From an uncultured Eubacteriales bacterium (GTDB lineage: Bacteria > Bacillota > Clostridia > Oscillospirales > Acutalibacteraceae), in the NCBI GenBank assembly GCA_900313475.1, contig OMRJ01000093.1:1-15958 (forward strand): 15,958 bases of DNA. Direction: 5' to 3'. The position numbers and the translations under genes were made by a program. Shown piece by piece: positions 7,627 through 14,140 of this stretch. Numbering within the stretch: the first letter of the stretch is position 1; every line of letters starts with the position of its first letter. The notes below the pieces were generated by a model, which was given only the letters and a program-made list of their open reading frames with translations, had not been told where the DNA came from and ran no database searches.

Positions 7627-8658
7627 GTGATAAGATTTAACAATGACTATAACCGAGGCGCAATGCGCTGTGTGCTTGATGCGATAGAGAGCGCCGGGAG
7701 CGACAGCTTTGCCGGCTACGGCGAGGACGAGCGATGCGAACGGGCGCGTGAAACGATTCGCGGCGCGGTCGGCGTGCCCGATGCGGACGTCCACTTTTTT
7801 CCCGGAGCCACACAGGCGAATTTTGTTGTCATTTCGTCGATGCTGACATCTGTTCAGAGTGTGATTTCCGCCGACACGGGGCATATAAACTGCCACGAAG
7901 CGGCGTCCGTAGAAAACACCGGACACAAAATAATCGAGCTGCCGAACGTTGACGGAAAGCTGACCGCAGCGCAGATAAGAGCTTGCGCAGCCGAATATTA
8001 CCTCGGCGGAGAGCCGGAATATCTCACCGAGCCGAAGGCGGTGTATATTTCGTTCCCCACAGAAAGCGGAACGCTCTATTCTCTGCGTGAATTACGTGAA
8101 ATATCGGAGGTCTGCCGCGAATTCGGCATGTATCTTTTCGTGGACGGCGCGCGCATGGGCTACGGCTTGGGCGCGGAGCGCAACGACATAGCCCTTGCGG
8201 ATTTTGCGAAGTATTCGGATGTTTTTTACATCGGCGGCACGAAGTGCGGCGCACTTTTCGGCGAGGCGCTCGTCATTGTTTCAAATTCCCTCAAGCGCCG
8301 TTTTAAGGCGCATATGAAGCAGAGCGGCGCTGTGCTCGCAAAGGGTTTTTTGCTCGGAATACAGTTTTCGGCATTACTCGAAAGCGGTGAATATTTCACA
8401 TTATGCCGCCGTGCGGACGAGCAGGCGATGCTCATAAAAAATGCATTTGAGAAAAAAGGCATTAAGATGCGCTCGCAAAGCTATACAAATCAGCAATTTG
8501 CGATACTGTCCGACGCGCAGAAGGCGACGCTTGCGAGGGACTTTATCTTTGAAGAAAGCGGAACCTGCGACGGAGGCACGGTCGTGCGCTTCTGCACAAG
8601 CTGGGCAACGTCGGACGATGAGGTAAAAGCGCTCGTCGACGCTGTCGGCAGGCTGTAA
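7627..8658 (+). CDS. ltaE: Low-specificity L-threonine aldolase-type PLP enzyme
   Basis: PLP-dependent lyase of the threonine aldolase/beta-eliminating lyase family (fold type I), which cleaves threonine or allo-threonine to glycine and acetaldehyde in the cytoplasm. The GTG at 7627 gives 343 residues, the usual family length, and an N-terminus MIRFNNDYN typical of these enzymes. GGGAGG (7613-7618) sits 8 nt upstream. The in-frame TTG at 7582 would add 15 residues but is poorly spaced from its GGAGG. Conserved features are a His-containing stretch THI/GHI-like (DTGHINCHEAA), VDGARMG with Asp173 for the pyridine nitrogen and Arg176, and GGTKCG with Lys206 as the Schiff-base lysine. It stands alone between its promoter and a terminator. 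Exact substrate preference (Thr, allo-Thr, phenylserine) cannot be read; the family call is firm. Confidence 0.88.
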   Translation: MIRFNNDYNRGAMRCVLDAIESAGSDSFAGYGEDERCERARETIRGAVGVPDADVHFFPGATQANFVVISSMLTSVQSVISADTGHINCHEAASVENTGHKIIELPNVDGKLTAAQIRACAAEYYLGGEPEYLTEPKAVYISFPTESGTLYSLRELREISEVCREFGMYLFVDGARMGYGLGAERNDIALADFAKYSDVFYIGGTKCGALFGEALVIVSNSLKRRFKAHMKQSGAVLAKGFLLGIQFSALLESGEYFTLCRRADEQAMLIKNAFEKKGIKMRSQSYTNQQFAILSDAQKATLARDFIFEESGTCDGGTVVRFCTSWATSDDEVKALVDAVGRL

Positions 8659-8683
8659 TAAAACAGAAAACAAAGGAACAGGC

Positions 8684-8719
8684 GGCTGTAAGAACTCGGT
8701 TTTGTTACAGCCCGTTTTT
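8684..8719 (+). terminator. Rho-independent terminator of the aldolase gene
   Basis: GGCTGTAA (8684-8691) pairs with TTACAGCC (8705-8712), followed by CGTTTTT. It lies 25 bases after the stop codon. Confidence 0.85.
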
Positions 8720-8807
8720 CGTATGACGGGCAATTCAATGCTTTTCGGGGCTGAATTATACGGCTGAAAAGCTTTTCCGCTTTAACAGATGTGCGGGTTT
8801 TTGGCAA

Positions 8808-8836
8808 TTGAAAAATGCGGAGCGGTATGTTACAAT
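8808..8836 (+). promoter_or_regulatory. Sigma-A-type promoter of the sugar transporter gene
   Basis: TTGAAA (8808-8813) and TACAAT (8831-8836) have an ideal 17-nt spacer. Transcription would start near 8843, giving a leader of about 115 nt. Confidence 0.75.
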
Positions 8837-8861
8837 GATACGGAATGGGGCGGTGACGCCG

Positions 8862-8873
8862 CGTCCGCGGACG
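8862..8873. promoter_or_regulatory. Perfect 12-bp palindrome in the transporter leader
   Basis: CGTCCGCGGACG lies about 20 bases downstream of the predicted transcription start. It could be an operator or a hairpin within the leader. No regulator gene is nearby to assign it to. Confidence 0.35.
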
Positions 8874-8958
8874 GCGCGTGTGTTTTTTGCATGCGAGCGG
8901 CGGCTGCGCGCGGAAAAGTCGGACGCTCGAAAAAATAATTCCGAAAGGTTATGAACCG

Positions 8959-10398
8959 ATGAGAAAGGAAAAAGTTAAGTCGTTCACCGACAAAATATGG
9001 TACGGCACGGGCGCCGTCGGGCTTGATTTGAGCTACGGAATGTTTTACGGCAAATTGAACCGTTATCTCACCGATGTGCTCAACCTCGGCCCCGGCTTTC
9101 TGACCGTCCTGACGGCAATCGCGCGAATTTGGGACGGAATCAACGACCCGATGATGGGCAGCATCGTTGACAGCTCCTCGTCAAAGCACGGCAAATACAG
9201 GCCGTGGGTCGTTCGCGGCGCGGTGCTGAACGCGGCAGTGCTGTTTTTGCTGTTTTTCAACCCCGGCTTTAACACCTCGTCACACGGCGTCGGCATTTAC
9301 ATTTATATTGCCGTTATGTACGTTTTGTGGGGCATGACAAACACAATGGCGGACATTCCTTACTGGAGCATGGTGCCGTCGTTCACCACCGACCCGAAAG
9401 AGCGCAGCATTATTGCGACGGTCGCGCGGACGTTTTCGGGACTCGGTCAGGGCATTGTCGAAATAGGCGCTCCAATCCTCCTGAACCGCTTCGGCGTGCT
9501 CATCGGCGAAAACAACTACCGCTGGACGCAGAAGGGCTACACCGTCTGCGTGCTCATCTGCTCGCTTGCGCTCATCTTTTTCGCGCTGCTCTCAATGAGC
9601 AAGGTAAAAGAGACGGTGCAGATAAAACCGAAGGAAAAGTTTTCGTTCGGTCAGATTTTTAACGTCATAAAGACAAACGATCAGCTGCGCGTTTTTATGC
9701 TTTTTGCCATGCTTTCAAACGCCGGCTTCTACACAACGTCCGGTGTTAAGGACTATTTCTTCGGCATTGTTCTCGAAAACTCAAAGGCGCAGAGCCTTTT
9801 CAACACGTTCGGTGCCGTCGGCTCGATAGCCGGACTTGCAGTCATACCCGTTATGATGAAATTCACCACACGCCGCCGAACATATCAGTTTTCGCTTTTG
9901 CTTGCGCTTGCCGGTTACATAGGCATGTTCTTTGCCGGACAGCTTTTTGCGAGCACGATGCTTTTGAACGTCTTTTTCCTCCTTACGCAGATAGGCACGG
10001 CGTCGATGTTCGTGTCGCAGACGGTTTTCCTCTCCGATATCGTCGATTACGGCGAGGTTAAAACCGGTGAGAGAAAAGAGTCCGTCACGTTCTCGATGAA
10101 GGGCTTTTTGCAGAAAATGGCATACACGCTCCAAACGGTGATACTGTTCTCCGTGCTCGGCGCGGTCGGCTACAAAAAGTGCGTTCCCAATGAAAACGGT
10201 GTGATAATTTATCCCGCAAAGGTGAAAAATGCCGTCGCAGCCGTTATGTATGTCATTCCGCCGCTGTTCTTTATTCTGTCGATAATAGTATTTTCCACAC
10301 GTTTTAAGCTGCACGGAGATTACATGGACGATATTACGGCAAACGTGACCGAAGCGAGAGAGAAACGCATGAGTGAGAGCAGCGATGCCGCGCAGTGA
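8959..10398 (+). CDS. GPH-family (MelB-like) cation:glycoside symporter
   Basis: Membrane transporter of the major facilitator superfamily, glycoside-pentoside-hexuronide:cation symporter family, about 12 membrane segments in 479 residues. The ATG at 8959 (MRKEKVKSF) has AAAGG 10 nt upstream; an in-frame GTG at 8878 would add 27 residues of unrelated sequence. The family signature RIWDGINDPMMG is complete, followed by a KYRPW loop. Asp59 and Asp63 correspond to the cation-site aspartates of Salmonella MelB (Asp55, Asp59), and Asp23 in GAVGLD to the sugar-binding Asp19; the offset of four is the same for all three. This supports cation-coupled sugar import. No glycosidase or regulator lies next to it, so the sugar cannot be named. 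It is a single-gene unit with its own promoter. Confidence 0.88.
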   Translation: MRKEKVKSFTDKIWYGTGAVGLDLSYGMFYGKLNRYLTDVLNLGPGFLTVLTAIARIWDGINDPMMGSIVDSSSSKHGKYRPWVVRGAVLNAAVLFLLFFNPGFNTSSHGVGIYIYIAVMYVLWGMTNTMADIPYWSMVPSFTTDPKERSIIATVARTFSGLGQGIVEIGAPILLNRFGVLIGENNYRWTQKGYTVCVLICSLALIFFALLSMSKVKETVQIKPKEKFSFGQIFNVIKTNDQLRVFMLFAMLSNAGFYTTSGVKDYFFGIVLENSKAQSLFNTFGAVGSIAGLAVIPVMMKFTTRRRTYQFSLLLALAGYIGMFFAGQLFASTMLLNVFFLLTQIGTASMFVSQTVFLSDIVDYGEVKTGERKESVTFSMKGFLQKMAYTLQTVILFSVLGAVGYKKCVPNENGVIIYPAKVKNAVAAVMYVIPPLFFILSIIVFSTRFKLHGDYMDDITANVTEAREKRMSESSDAAQ

Positions 10399-10420
10399 AA
10401 GCCCGCAGCTCTGCCCGGAT

Positions 10421-10518
10421 TTTATAAAAATTCAATACCGTTATGTTTATCGGTCGGCAAGCCGAAAGGCATTTTCACACGTTTTCTGCCGCGGAACACC
10501 CGGTGCGCGTTCCCTGCA
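10421..10518. repeat. Dispersed palindromic repeat, copy B
   Basis: Gapless 98-bp match to 3686-3783 (82 of 98). The core at 10489-10518 differs from copies A and C at two positions, one of which (A for G at 10498) breaks a pair of the GGAACGC/GCGTTCC stem. The minus-strand head reads TGCAGGG rather than TGTAGGG. Weak similarity continues a further 20 bases beyond the core (AAACCTGT in both). It lies between the transporter stop and the next promoter. Confidence 0.8.
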
Positions 10519-10555
10519 AGACGAAACCTGTTCGCCTGATACCGAAGAAAAACGG

Positions 10556-10584
10556 TTGCTTTATTTAGAAAAGTATGGTACACT
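10556..10584 (+). promoter_or_regulatory. Sigma-A-type promoter of the 617-residue membrane protein gene
   Basis: TTGCTT (10556-10561) and TACACT (10579-10584) with a 17-nt spacer. The leader is about 30 nt and carries AAGGAG (10609-10614). Confidence 0.65.
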
Positions 10585-10622
10585 GATAATGATTCTGCAA
10601 AAAAGAACAAGGAGTATGATAA

Positions 10623-12476
10623 ATGGATCCCATTAACGTTGAATTTTCCGACAGCGGCAGAAAAAGAAAAGGCGGAGCCGTTCTCATTCCGCCGGAAAAA
10701 GCGGCGCTCAAGACGGTGATAAGCATCGTTATTGCGCTTCTTACGGCAGTCATTGCATATTATTTTATGCTTCCGCCGATGAATCTCGGCTCATATGAGT
10801 TTTATCTTTACTGGGCAGTGGTGCTCGGCTCGTATGTCGCGGCAACCTTTGTTACGTCCGCCGCGTTTGCGAAGCCCGAATACGTTCCCTATGTTCGCCG
10901 CAGAAGCATTATTCCGATAGCGCTTGCTGTTGTGCTCGCGCTTATTCTCGGCGTGGGATATCTCGCGTCAAGCCCGTTTTTCAGGGCAAAGAGCTATTCG
11001 AAGATTCTCTCGATTGACAATTCCGAGTTTTCGAGCGCGGTGTCGCTCATAGATTCGATGAGCGACTTCAACAACGTTGCGCTTATCGACAAGGAGGCAG
11101 CCGAAGCGCTTGCCGACAAGACACTCGGCGATTTTGCCTCTCTCGACCTCGAAAGCCAGTTTGAGCTTCTCACGGAGGACTCGACGCAGATAAACTTCCG
11201 CGGCAGTCCCTACAGAGTGTATCCGCTGAAATACGGCGATCTGTTCAAGTGGTTTTTCAATTCCGTAACGGGCGGCAGGTATGACGGCATCCCCGGGTAC
11301 GTCCGCGTGAACATGAACACGCAGGCGGCGGAGCTTATCACGGATTATGACATCAAATACTCCACCGCGGAGCATTTCAACGAATATCTCGAGCGTCATC
11401 TCCGCTTCAAATACCCCACCTACATTTTCGGCGAGATGAGCTTTGAGATTGACGAGAGCGGCAAGCCCTACTGGGTCGTTGAGCACATCAAAAAGACTAT
11501 AGGTCTTGTGGGCGGCGACGATGTTGCGGGTATCATTCTCGTTGACGCCGTTTCGGGCGAATCGAAGTATTACACCGCGGAGCAGATGAGCGCTGCCGAC
11601 AGTGAGATCGCGTGGATAGATCAGGCGTACGACTCCGATTTGCTTGTTAATCAGTACAACTACTTCGGCAAATACAACGGCGGCTTCTGGAACTCGATAA
11701 TCGGTCAGTCCGGCGTTAAAAAGGCTTCGGTCGGATATTCGTTCCTCGCGATTGAAGATGACGTTTACCTTTACACCGGAGTTACGTCCGTCACCTCCGA
11801 CGACTCAATTCTCGGCTTCTTCCTCATAAATCAGAGAACGAAAGAGGCTAAATTCTACAACACCACGGGCGCGACCGAATCGGCGGCACAGCTCTCCGCG
11901 CAGGGCAAGGTGTCCGACAAGCAGTGGAAGGCATCGTTCCCGATACTCCTTAATATCGACGGTCAGGCGACGTATTTCATGTCGCTCAAGGACGCATCGA
12001 ACATCGTTAAGTCGTATGCGATGGTTAATGTTCAGCAGTATAACGTCGTTGCCATTCCCGACAACGAGAGCGTGGATTTACGCAGCTGTCTTGAAAAATA
12101 CATTGAGGATCTCGGCGCGTTAAGCCCTGCCGTTATCGTGAACTTTAATTTTGACGGCTCCGGCATTGCCGACAGCGACACACCCGCACCCGACGACGGC
12201 ACGAAGAAGATAACCGGCACGATAACCGATATCCGCAGTGCGGTCATCGGCGGCAACACCTACTATTATTTCGAGCTTGACAACTCCGACTTGTATTACT
12301 ATGTTGCGGCAAGCCTGTCAAACCGTGCGGCGCTGTTCAATGTCGGCGACCGCGTAACGGTTGAGACTTCGGCGACATATACGGACGGTCTTGCAGCCGC
12401 AAAAACGGTCGACGCGGCGTCTCCGCAGACGGAAGCGCCCTCGCAGGCTCCCGCCGAAGAACAGACGGAAGCATAA
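10623..12476 (+). CDS. Conserved membrane-anchored extracytoplasmic protein, function unknown
   Basis: 617 residues. The ATG at 10623 has AAGGAG 8 nt upstream. The N-terminus has a short charged stretch and three membrane segments (about 28-50, 58-80, 93-113). A large domain of about 400 residues follows (roughly 120-525), rich in Tyr, Phe and Asp and probably outside the cell. It includes FKYPTYIFGEMSFEID, PYWVVEH and LLVNQYNYFGKYNGGFWNS. The segment at about 540-595 (TGTITDIR ... VGDRVTV) looks like a small OB-fold beta barrel, and an acidic Glu/Ala/Pro tail ends the protein. I recall similar proteins as conserved hypotheticals in Firmicutes, sometimes labelled CvpA-like, but I see no basis for that label. 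No catalytic motif is evident. An envelope-associated role is inference. It stands alone between a promoter and a terminator. Confidence 0.85.
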   Translation: MDPINVEFSDSGRKRKGGAVLIPPEKAALKTVISIVIALLTAVIAYYFMLPPMNLGSYEFYLYWAVVLGSYVAATFVTSAAFAKPEYVPYVRRRSIIPIALAVVLALILGVGYLASSPFFRAKSYSKILSIDNSEFSSAVSLIDSMSDFNNVALIDKEAAEALADKTLGDFASLDLESQFELLTEDSTQINFRGSPYRVYPLKYGDLFKWFFNSVTGGRYDGIPGYVRVNMNTQAAELITDYDIKYSTAEHFNEYLERHLRFKYPTYIFGEMSFEIDESGKPYWVVEHIKKTIGLVGGDDVAGIILVDAVSGESKYYTAEQMSAADSEIAWIDQAYDSDLLVNQYNYFGKYNGGFWNSIIGQSGVKKASVGYSFLAIEDDVYLYTGVTSVTSDDSILGFFLINQRTKEAKFYNTTGATESAAQLSAQGKVSDKQWKASFPILLNIDGQATYFMSLKDASNIVKSYAMVNVQQYNVVAIPDNESVDLRSCLEKYIEDLGALSPAVIVNFNFDGSGIADSDTPAPDDGTKKITGTITDIRSAVIGGNTYYYFELDNSDLYYYVAASLSNRAALFNVGDRVTVETSATYTDGLAAAKTVDAASPQTEAPSQAPAEEQTEA

Positions 12477-12493
12477 ACACAAAAAATAAAAGA

Positions 12494-12547
12494 ACCTCCC
12501 GTTACTGCAACCGTTTCCTGCGGTCGGCAGCGGGAGGTATTTTTTTT
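12494..12547. terminator. Bidirectional terminator between convergent genes
   Basis: ACCTCCCG (12494-12501) pairs with CGGGAGGT (12531-12538), with a further inner CTGC/GCAG pairing. The plus strand continues into a run of eight T (12540-12547); on the minus strand the stem is followed by TTCTTTTATTTTTT. It ends both the 617-residue protein gene and the lipoprotein gene, whose stop is at 12551-12553. Confidence 0.88.
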
Positions 12548-12550
12548 GTT

Positions 12551-13051
12551 CTACTGTTCAGGCTGCGGCATTTCGACCGTTTCGGCGGCTCCGTCCTCAT
12601 ACCAAATCGTCTCCATGCCCTCGCCGGAGTTGAAATATCCGAGCGTGGTTATGTAAAGTCTGCCGTCCTCCTGAATTACGGCGCGTCCGCCCGAACCGTC
12701 GGAGTCCGTGTACGCATACATCGCATCCCATTCCGGCTCGTATTTGAGACAGCCTTTGTCCACGACGCTGCCCGAGAGGTAAAGCGTCCACCTGCCGTCG
12801 CCGTCTATTTTGAGGCTGTCATATTCATTGTCGGCTTCCGCAAGCCAGAAGCCCTCAAATGCTTTCATGTCGTCGGCGGACACATTGCCCGATTGATCCG
12901 CTGCCGTGCCGGTTTCTTCGTTTTCGGCGGTAATTTCCGAATCGGGAGCGTCCGTGACATCGTCATAATCCTCCGAACCGCCGCAGGATGCCATGCAAAG
13001 GCACATCGCAAGAGCGACAGCCGCCGCAAAAATTCCGAATACTTTTTTCAT
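12551..13051 (-). CDS. Small secreted lipoprotein, function unknown
   Basis: 166 residues from the ATG at 13051, preceded by AGGAG (13061-13065) with 9-nt spacing. The frame stays open to 13303, but the extension is basic, low in typical protein character and would bury the signal peptide. Residues 1-23 form a lipoprotein signal: MKK, a hydrophobic core rich in Ala and Leu, and a lipobox Met20-Ala21-Ser22-Cys23, so the mature protein should begin at a lipidated Cys23. Residues 24-63 are an acidic Ser/Thr/Asp/Glu linker. Residues about 64-155 look like a compact beta-rich domain (FEGFW, GRWTLYLSG, GRLYITTLGYF), perhaps lipocalin-like. No active-site motif is seen. It has its own promoter and shares a terminator with the convergent gene. 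Confidence 0.85.
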   Translation of the reverse strand: MKKVFGIFAAAVALAMCLCMASCGGSEDYDDVTDAPDSEITAENEETGTAADQSGNVSADDMKAFEGFWLAEADNEYDSLKIDGDGRWTLYLSGSVVDKGCLKYEPEWDAMYAYTDSDGSGGRAVIQEDGRLYITTLGYFNSGEGMETIWYEDGAAETVEMPQPEQ

Positions 13052-13085
13052 TGTTTTTCTCTCCTGTTTCAATCTGCGTGAGCAT

Positions 13086-13114
13086 ATTTTATCAGAAAAA
13101 AGCAGCAAAAGCAA
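13086..13114 (-). promoter_or_regulatory. Sigma-A-type promoter of the lipoprotein gene
   Basis: On the minus strand, TTGCTT (13109-13114) and TAAAAT (13086-13091) are separated by 17 nt, 34 bases upstream of the ATG. Confidence 0.6.
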
Positions 13115-13210
13115 GACGGGATTGTTTTTTTTCGCCGGACGGAAGCTTTTCCTGCGGACGGTAAGCTGCGCCCGACGCGGCTGAACGAATGTAAATGTTT
13201 TCACGCCGAC

Positions 13211-13261
13211 TCGCCGGTGCTGCCGGTTTTTTGCATGACACCGGCGAAGCCGCCTTTTTTT
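13211..13261 (+). terminator. Orphan terminator-like hairpin
   Basis: TCGCCGGTG (13211-13219) pairs perfectly with CACCGGCGA (13239-13247), followed seven bases later by seven T (13255-13261). No plus-strand gene precedes it, since the gene to the left runs the other way. It may insulate the feo promoter or end a small RNA. The rest of 13115-13294 shows no gene. Confidence 0.5.
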
Positions 13262-13294
13262 GATTAAACGAATGTGCAGAATGACCGATTTGAC

Positions 13295-13312
13295 GGTTAG
13301 CAAAAGCTAACT
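13295..13312. promoter_or_regulatory. feo palindromic operator, box 1
   Basis: GGTTAGCAAAAGCTAACT: inverted half-sites GGTTAGC/GCTAAC around four bases. It lies 55 bp upstream of the -35 region, the same motif as boxes 2 and 3. Confidence 0.65.
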
Positions 13313-13366
13313 ATTTGTACTACACGCCGAAATCGGTTGTTTTCGTGAAAAAAACGCAAAAAGCTA

Positions 13367-13395
13367 TTGACTTTTTACTTTGATGTGATTATTAT
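13367..13395 (+). promoter_or_regulatory. Promoter of the feo operon
   Basis: TTGACT (13367-13372) and TATTAT (13390-13395) with a 17-nt spacer; an overlapping TATAAT at 13393-13398 would give a 20-nt spacer. Transcription would start near 13402, directly at operator box 2. Confidence 0.7.
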
Positions 13396-13402
13396 AATAG
13401 TC

Positions 13403-13420
13403 GGTTAGCGAGGGCTAACC
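13403..13420. promoter_or_regulatory. feo palindromic operator, box 2 (at the transcription start)
   Basis: GGTTAGCGAGGGCTAACC, both half-sites perfect, GGTTAGC/GCTAACC. Its position just after the -10 element would let a bound repressor block transcription initiation. Confidence 0.75.
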
Positions 13421-13436
13421 ATATTAAACACGCTTT

Positions 13437-13454
13437 GGTTAGCAATTGCTAATC
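13437..13454. promoter_or_regulatory. feo palindromic operator, box 3
   Basis: GGTTAGCAATTGCTAATC, 34 bp centre to centre from box 2, just upstream of the feoA1 ribosome binding site. One position of the right half-site differs from the consensus. Confidence 0.7.
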
Positions 13455-13481
13455 ATATGAACAAACAAGAGGTAAAAAGCT

Positions 13482-13694
13482 ATGATGCCGTTAAGCTTGG
13501 CAGACGAAAATCAGGAAAACATCATAAAAAAAATAGGCGGCAGCGCCGAAGTGAAAAAGCACCTCGAAAATCTCGGATTCGTCGTCGGCGGAAAGGTGAG
13601 AGTCATAAACCGTCTCGGCGGCAATGTTATCGTCAGTGTAAAAGAGGCAAGAGTGGCGATAAGCGAAGAAATGGCAATAAAGATAATGGTCTGA
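13482..13694 (+). CDS. feoA: FeoA family protein (first copy)
   Basis: Small cytoplasmic SH3-like protein of 70 residues that accompanies the ferrous iron transporter FeoB and is thought to modulate it. The sequence has the typical pattern of the family: MPLSLA start, KKIGG, LENLGFVVGGKV, a beta-strand GGNVIVSV and an end AISEEMAIKIMV. AAGAGG (13467-13472) lies 9 nt upstream of the ATG at 13482; the next codon is also ATG, so the start may be one residue later. It is the first gene of the feo operon, directly after operator box 3. An overlapping 88-codon frame starting at 13457 is highly basic and is rejected. Confidence 0.88.
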   Translation: MMPLSLADENQENIIKKIGGSAEVKKHLENLGFVVGGKVRVINRLGGNVIVSVKEARVAISEEMAIKIMV

Positions 13695-13721
13695 CGGTTT
13701 ACTCGGTGATTCGGAAACCGT
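13694..13721 (+). other. Small hairpin just after feoA1
   Basis: ACGGTTT (13694-13700) pairs with AAACCGT (13715-13721) with a 14-nt loop, overlapping the last base of the stop codon. There is no T tract, so it is not a standard terminator; it may protect or process the operon mRNA. Confidence 0.35.
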
Positions 13722-13725
13722 AATT

Positions 13726-13866
13726 ATGTCGGCACAGACGCAAGACACAAGCCGACGGAAAATGCAAACAAAAAAAGCGAAGAAGAAAGATAAACGGCAC
13801 TTCGGAGATTCAGTGTGTGCCGTGCAGGAAAAGAAAACGCATTCGAAAAAGCTTCCGTGTGCGTAA
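13726..13866 (+). CDS. Possible 46-residue basic small protein between the feoA genes
   Basis: ATG at 13726 to TAA at 13864-13866, filling most of the gap between feoA1 and feoA2. The product would be Lys/Arg-rich (KKAKKKDKRHFGDS in the middle) with two cysteines. There is no convincing Shine-Dalgarno sequence upstream, and the ATG is only five bases after a hairpin. It resembles no protein I recognise. It may simply be non-coding spacer. Confidence 0.25.
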   Translation: MSAQTQDTSRRKMQTKKAKKKDKRHFGDSVCAVQEKKTHSKKLPCA

Positions 13867-13892
13867 AATAAATTTTTCGGGAGGTCAGGCGT

Positions 13893-14114
13893 ATGAAAAC
13901 GCTCAGGCAGGCAAAAATCGGTGACACCGTAAGGGTCGTCAAGCTTCACGGTGAGGGTGCGGTAAAGCGACGCATCATGGACATGGGCATTACAAAAGGC
14001 GTGGAGGTACACGTCCGCAAGGTTGCTCCGCTCGGAGATCCGATAGAGGTAACGGTGCGCGGTTATGAGCTTTCGCTTCGCAAGGCGGATGCGGAAATGA
14101 TTGAAGTGGAATAA
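13893..14114 (+). CDS. feoA: FeoA family protein (second copy)
   Basis: 73-residue SH3-like FeoA protein. Characteristic features are MKTLRQAKIGDTV, VKLHGEGAVKRRIMDMGITKG and PLGDPIEVTVRGYELSLRKADAEMIEV, which covers the conserved G-DP-E and LR--A signature of FeoA. GGGAGG (13879-13884) lies 8 nt before the ATG. It is more like canonical FeoA than the first copy and sits 26 nt upstream of feoB, so it is the likelier direct partner of FeoB. The two copies differ clearly in sequence, so they are not a recent duplication; separate roles are possible but not shown. Confidence 0.93.
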   Translation: MKTLRQAKIGDTVRVVKLHGEGAVKRRIMDMGITKGVEVHVRKVAPLGDPIEVTVRGYELSLRKADAEMIEVE

Positions 14115-14140
14115 TCGTACCAAAGAAAGGACATACGGCA

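Noticed and set aside
10373..10636. 87-codon frame overlapping the transporter end and the repeat
   Set aside because: It crosses repeat copy B and the promoter of the next gene, with no ribosome binding site; a repeat-derived artefact.
13052..13303. 84-residue N-terminal extension of the lipoprotein
   Set aside because: The extension is basic and would bury a clear lipoprotein signal; the ATG at 13051 has AGGAG at good spacing.
13295..13454. The three GGTTAGC palindromes as a short CRISPR array
   Set aside because: Spacing is irregular (108 and 34 bp centre to centre), the units are only 18 bp palindromes, and they flank a promoter; they fit operators much better.
13457..13723. 88-codon Arg/Lys-rich frame overlapping feoA1
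   Set aside because: It overlaps a clear FeoA in another frame and has composition typical of an out-of-frame reading.
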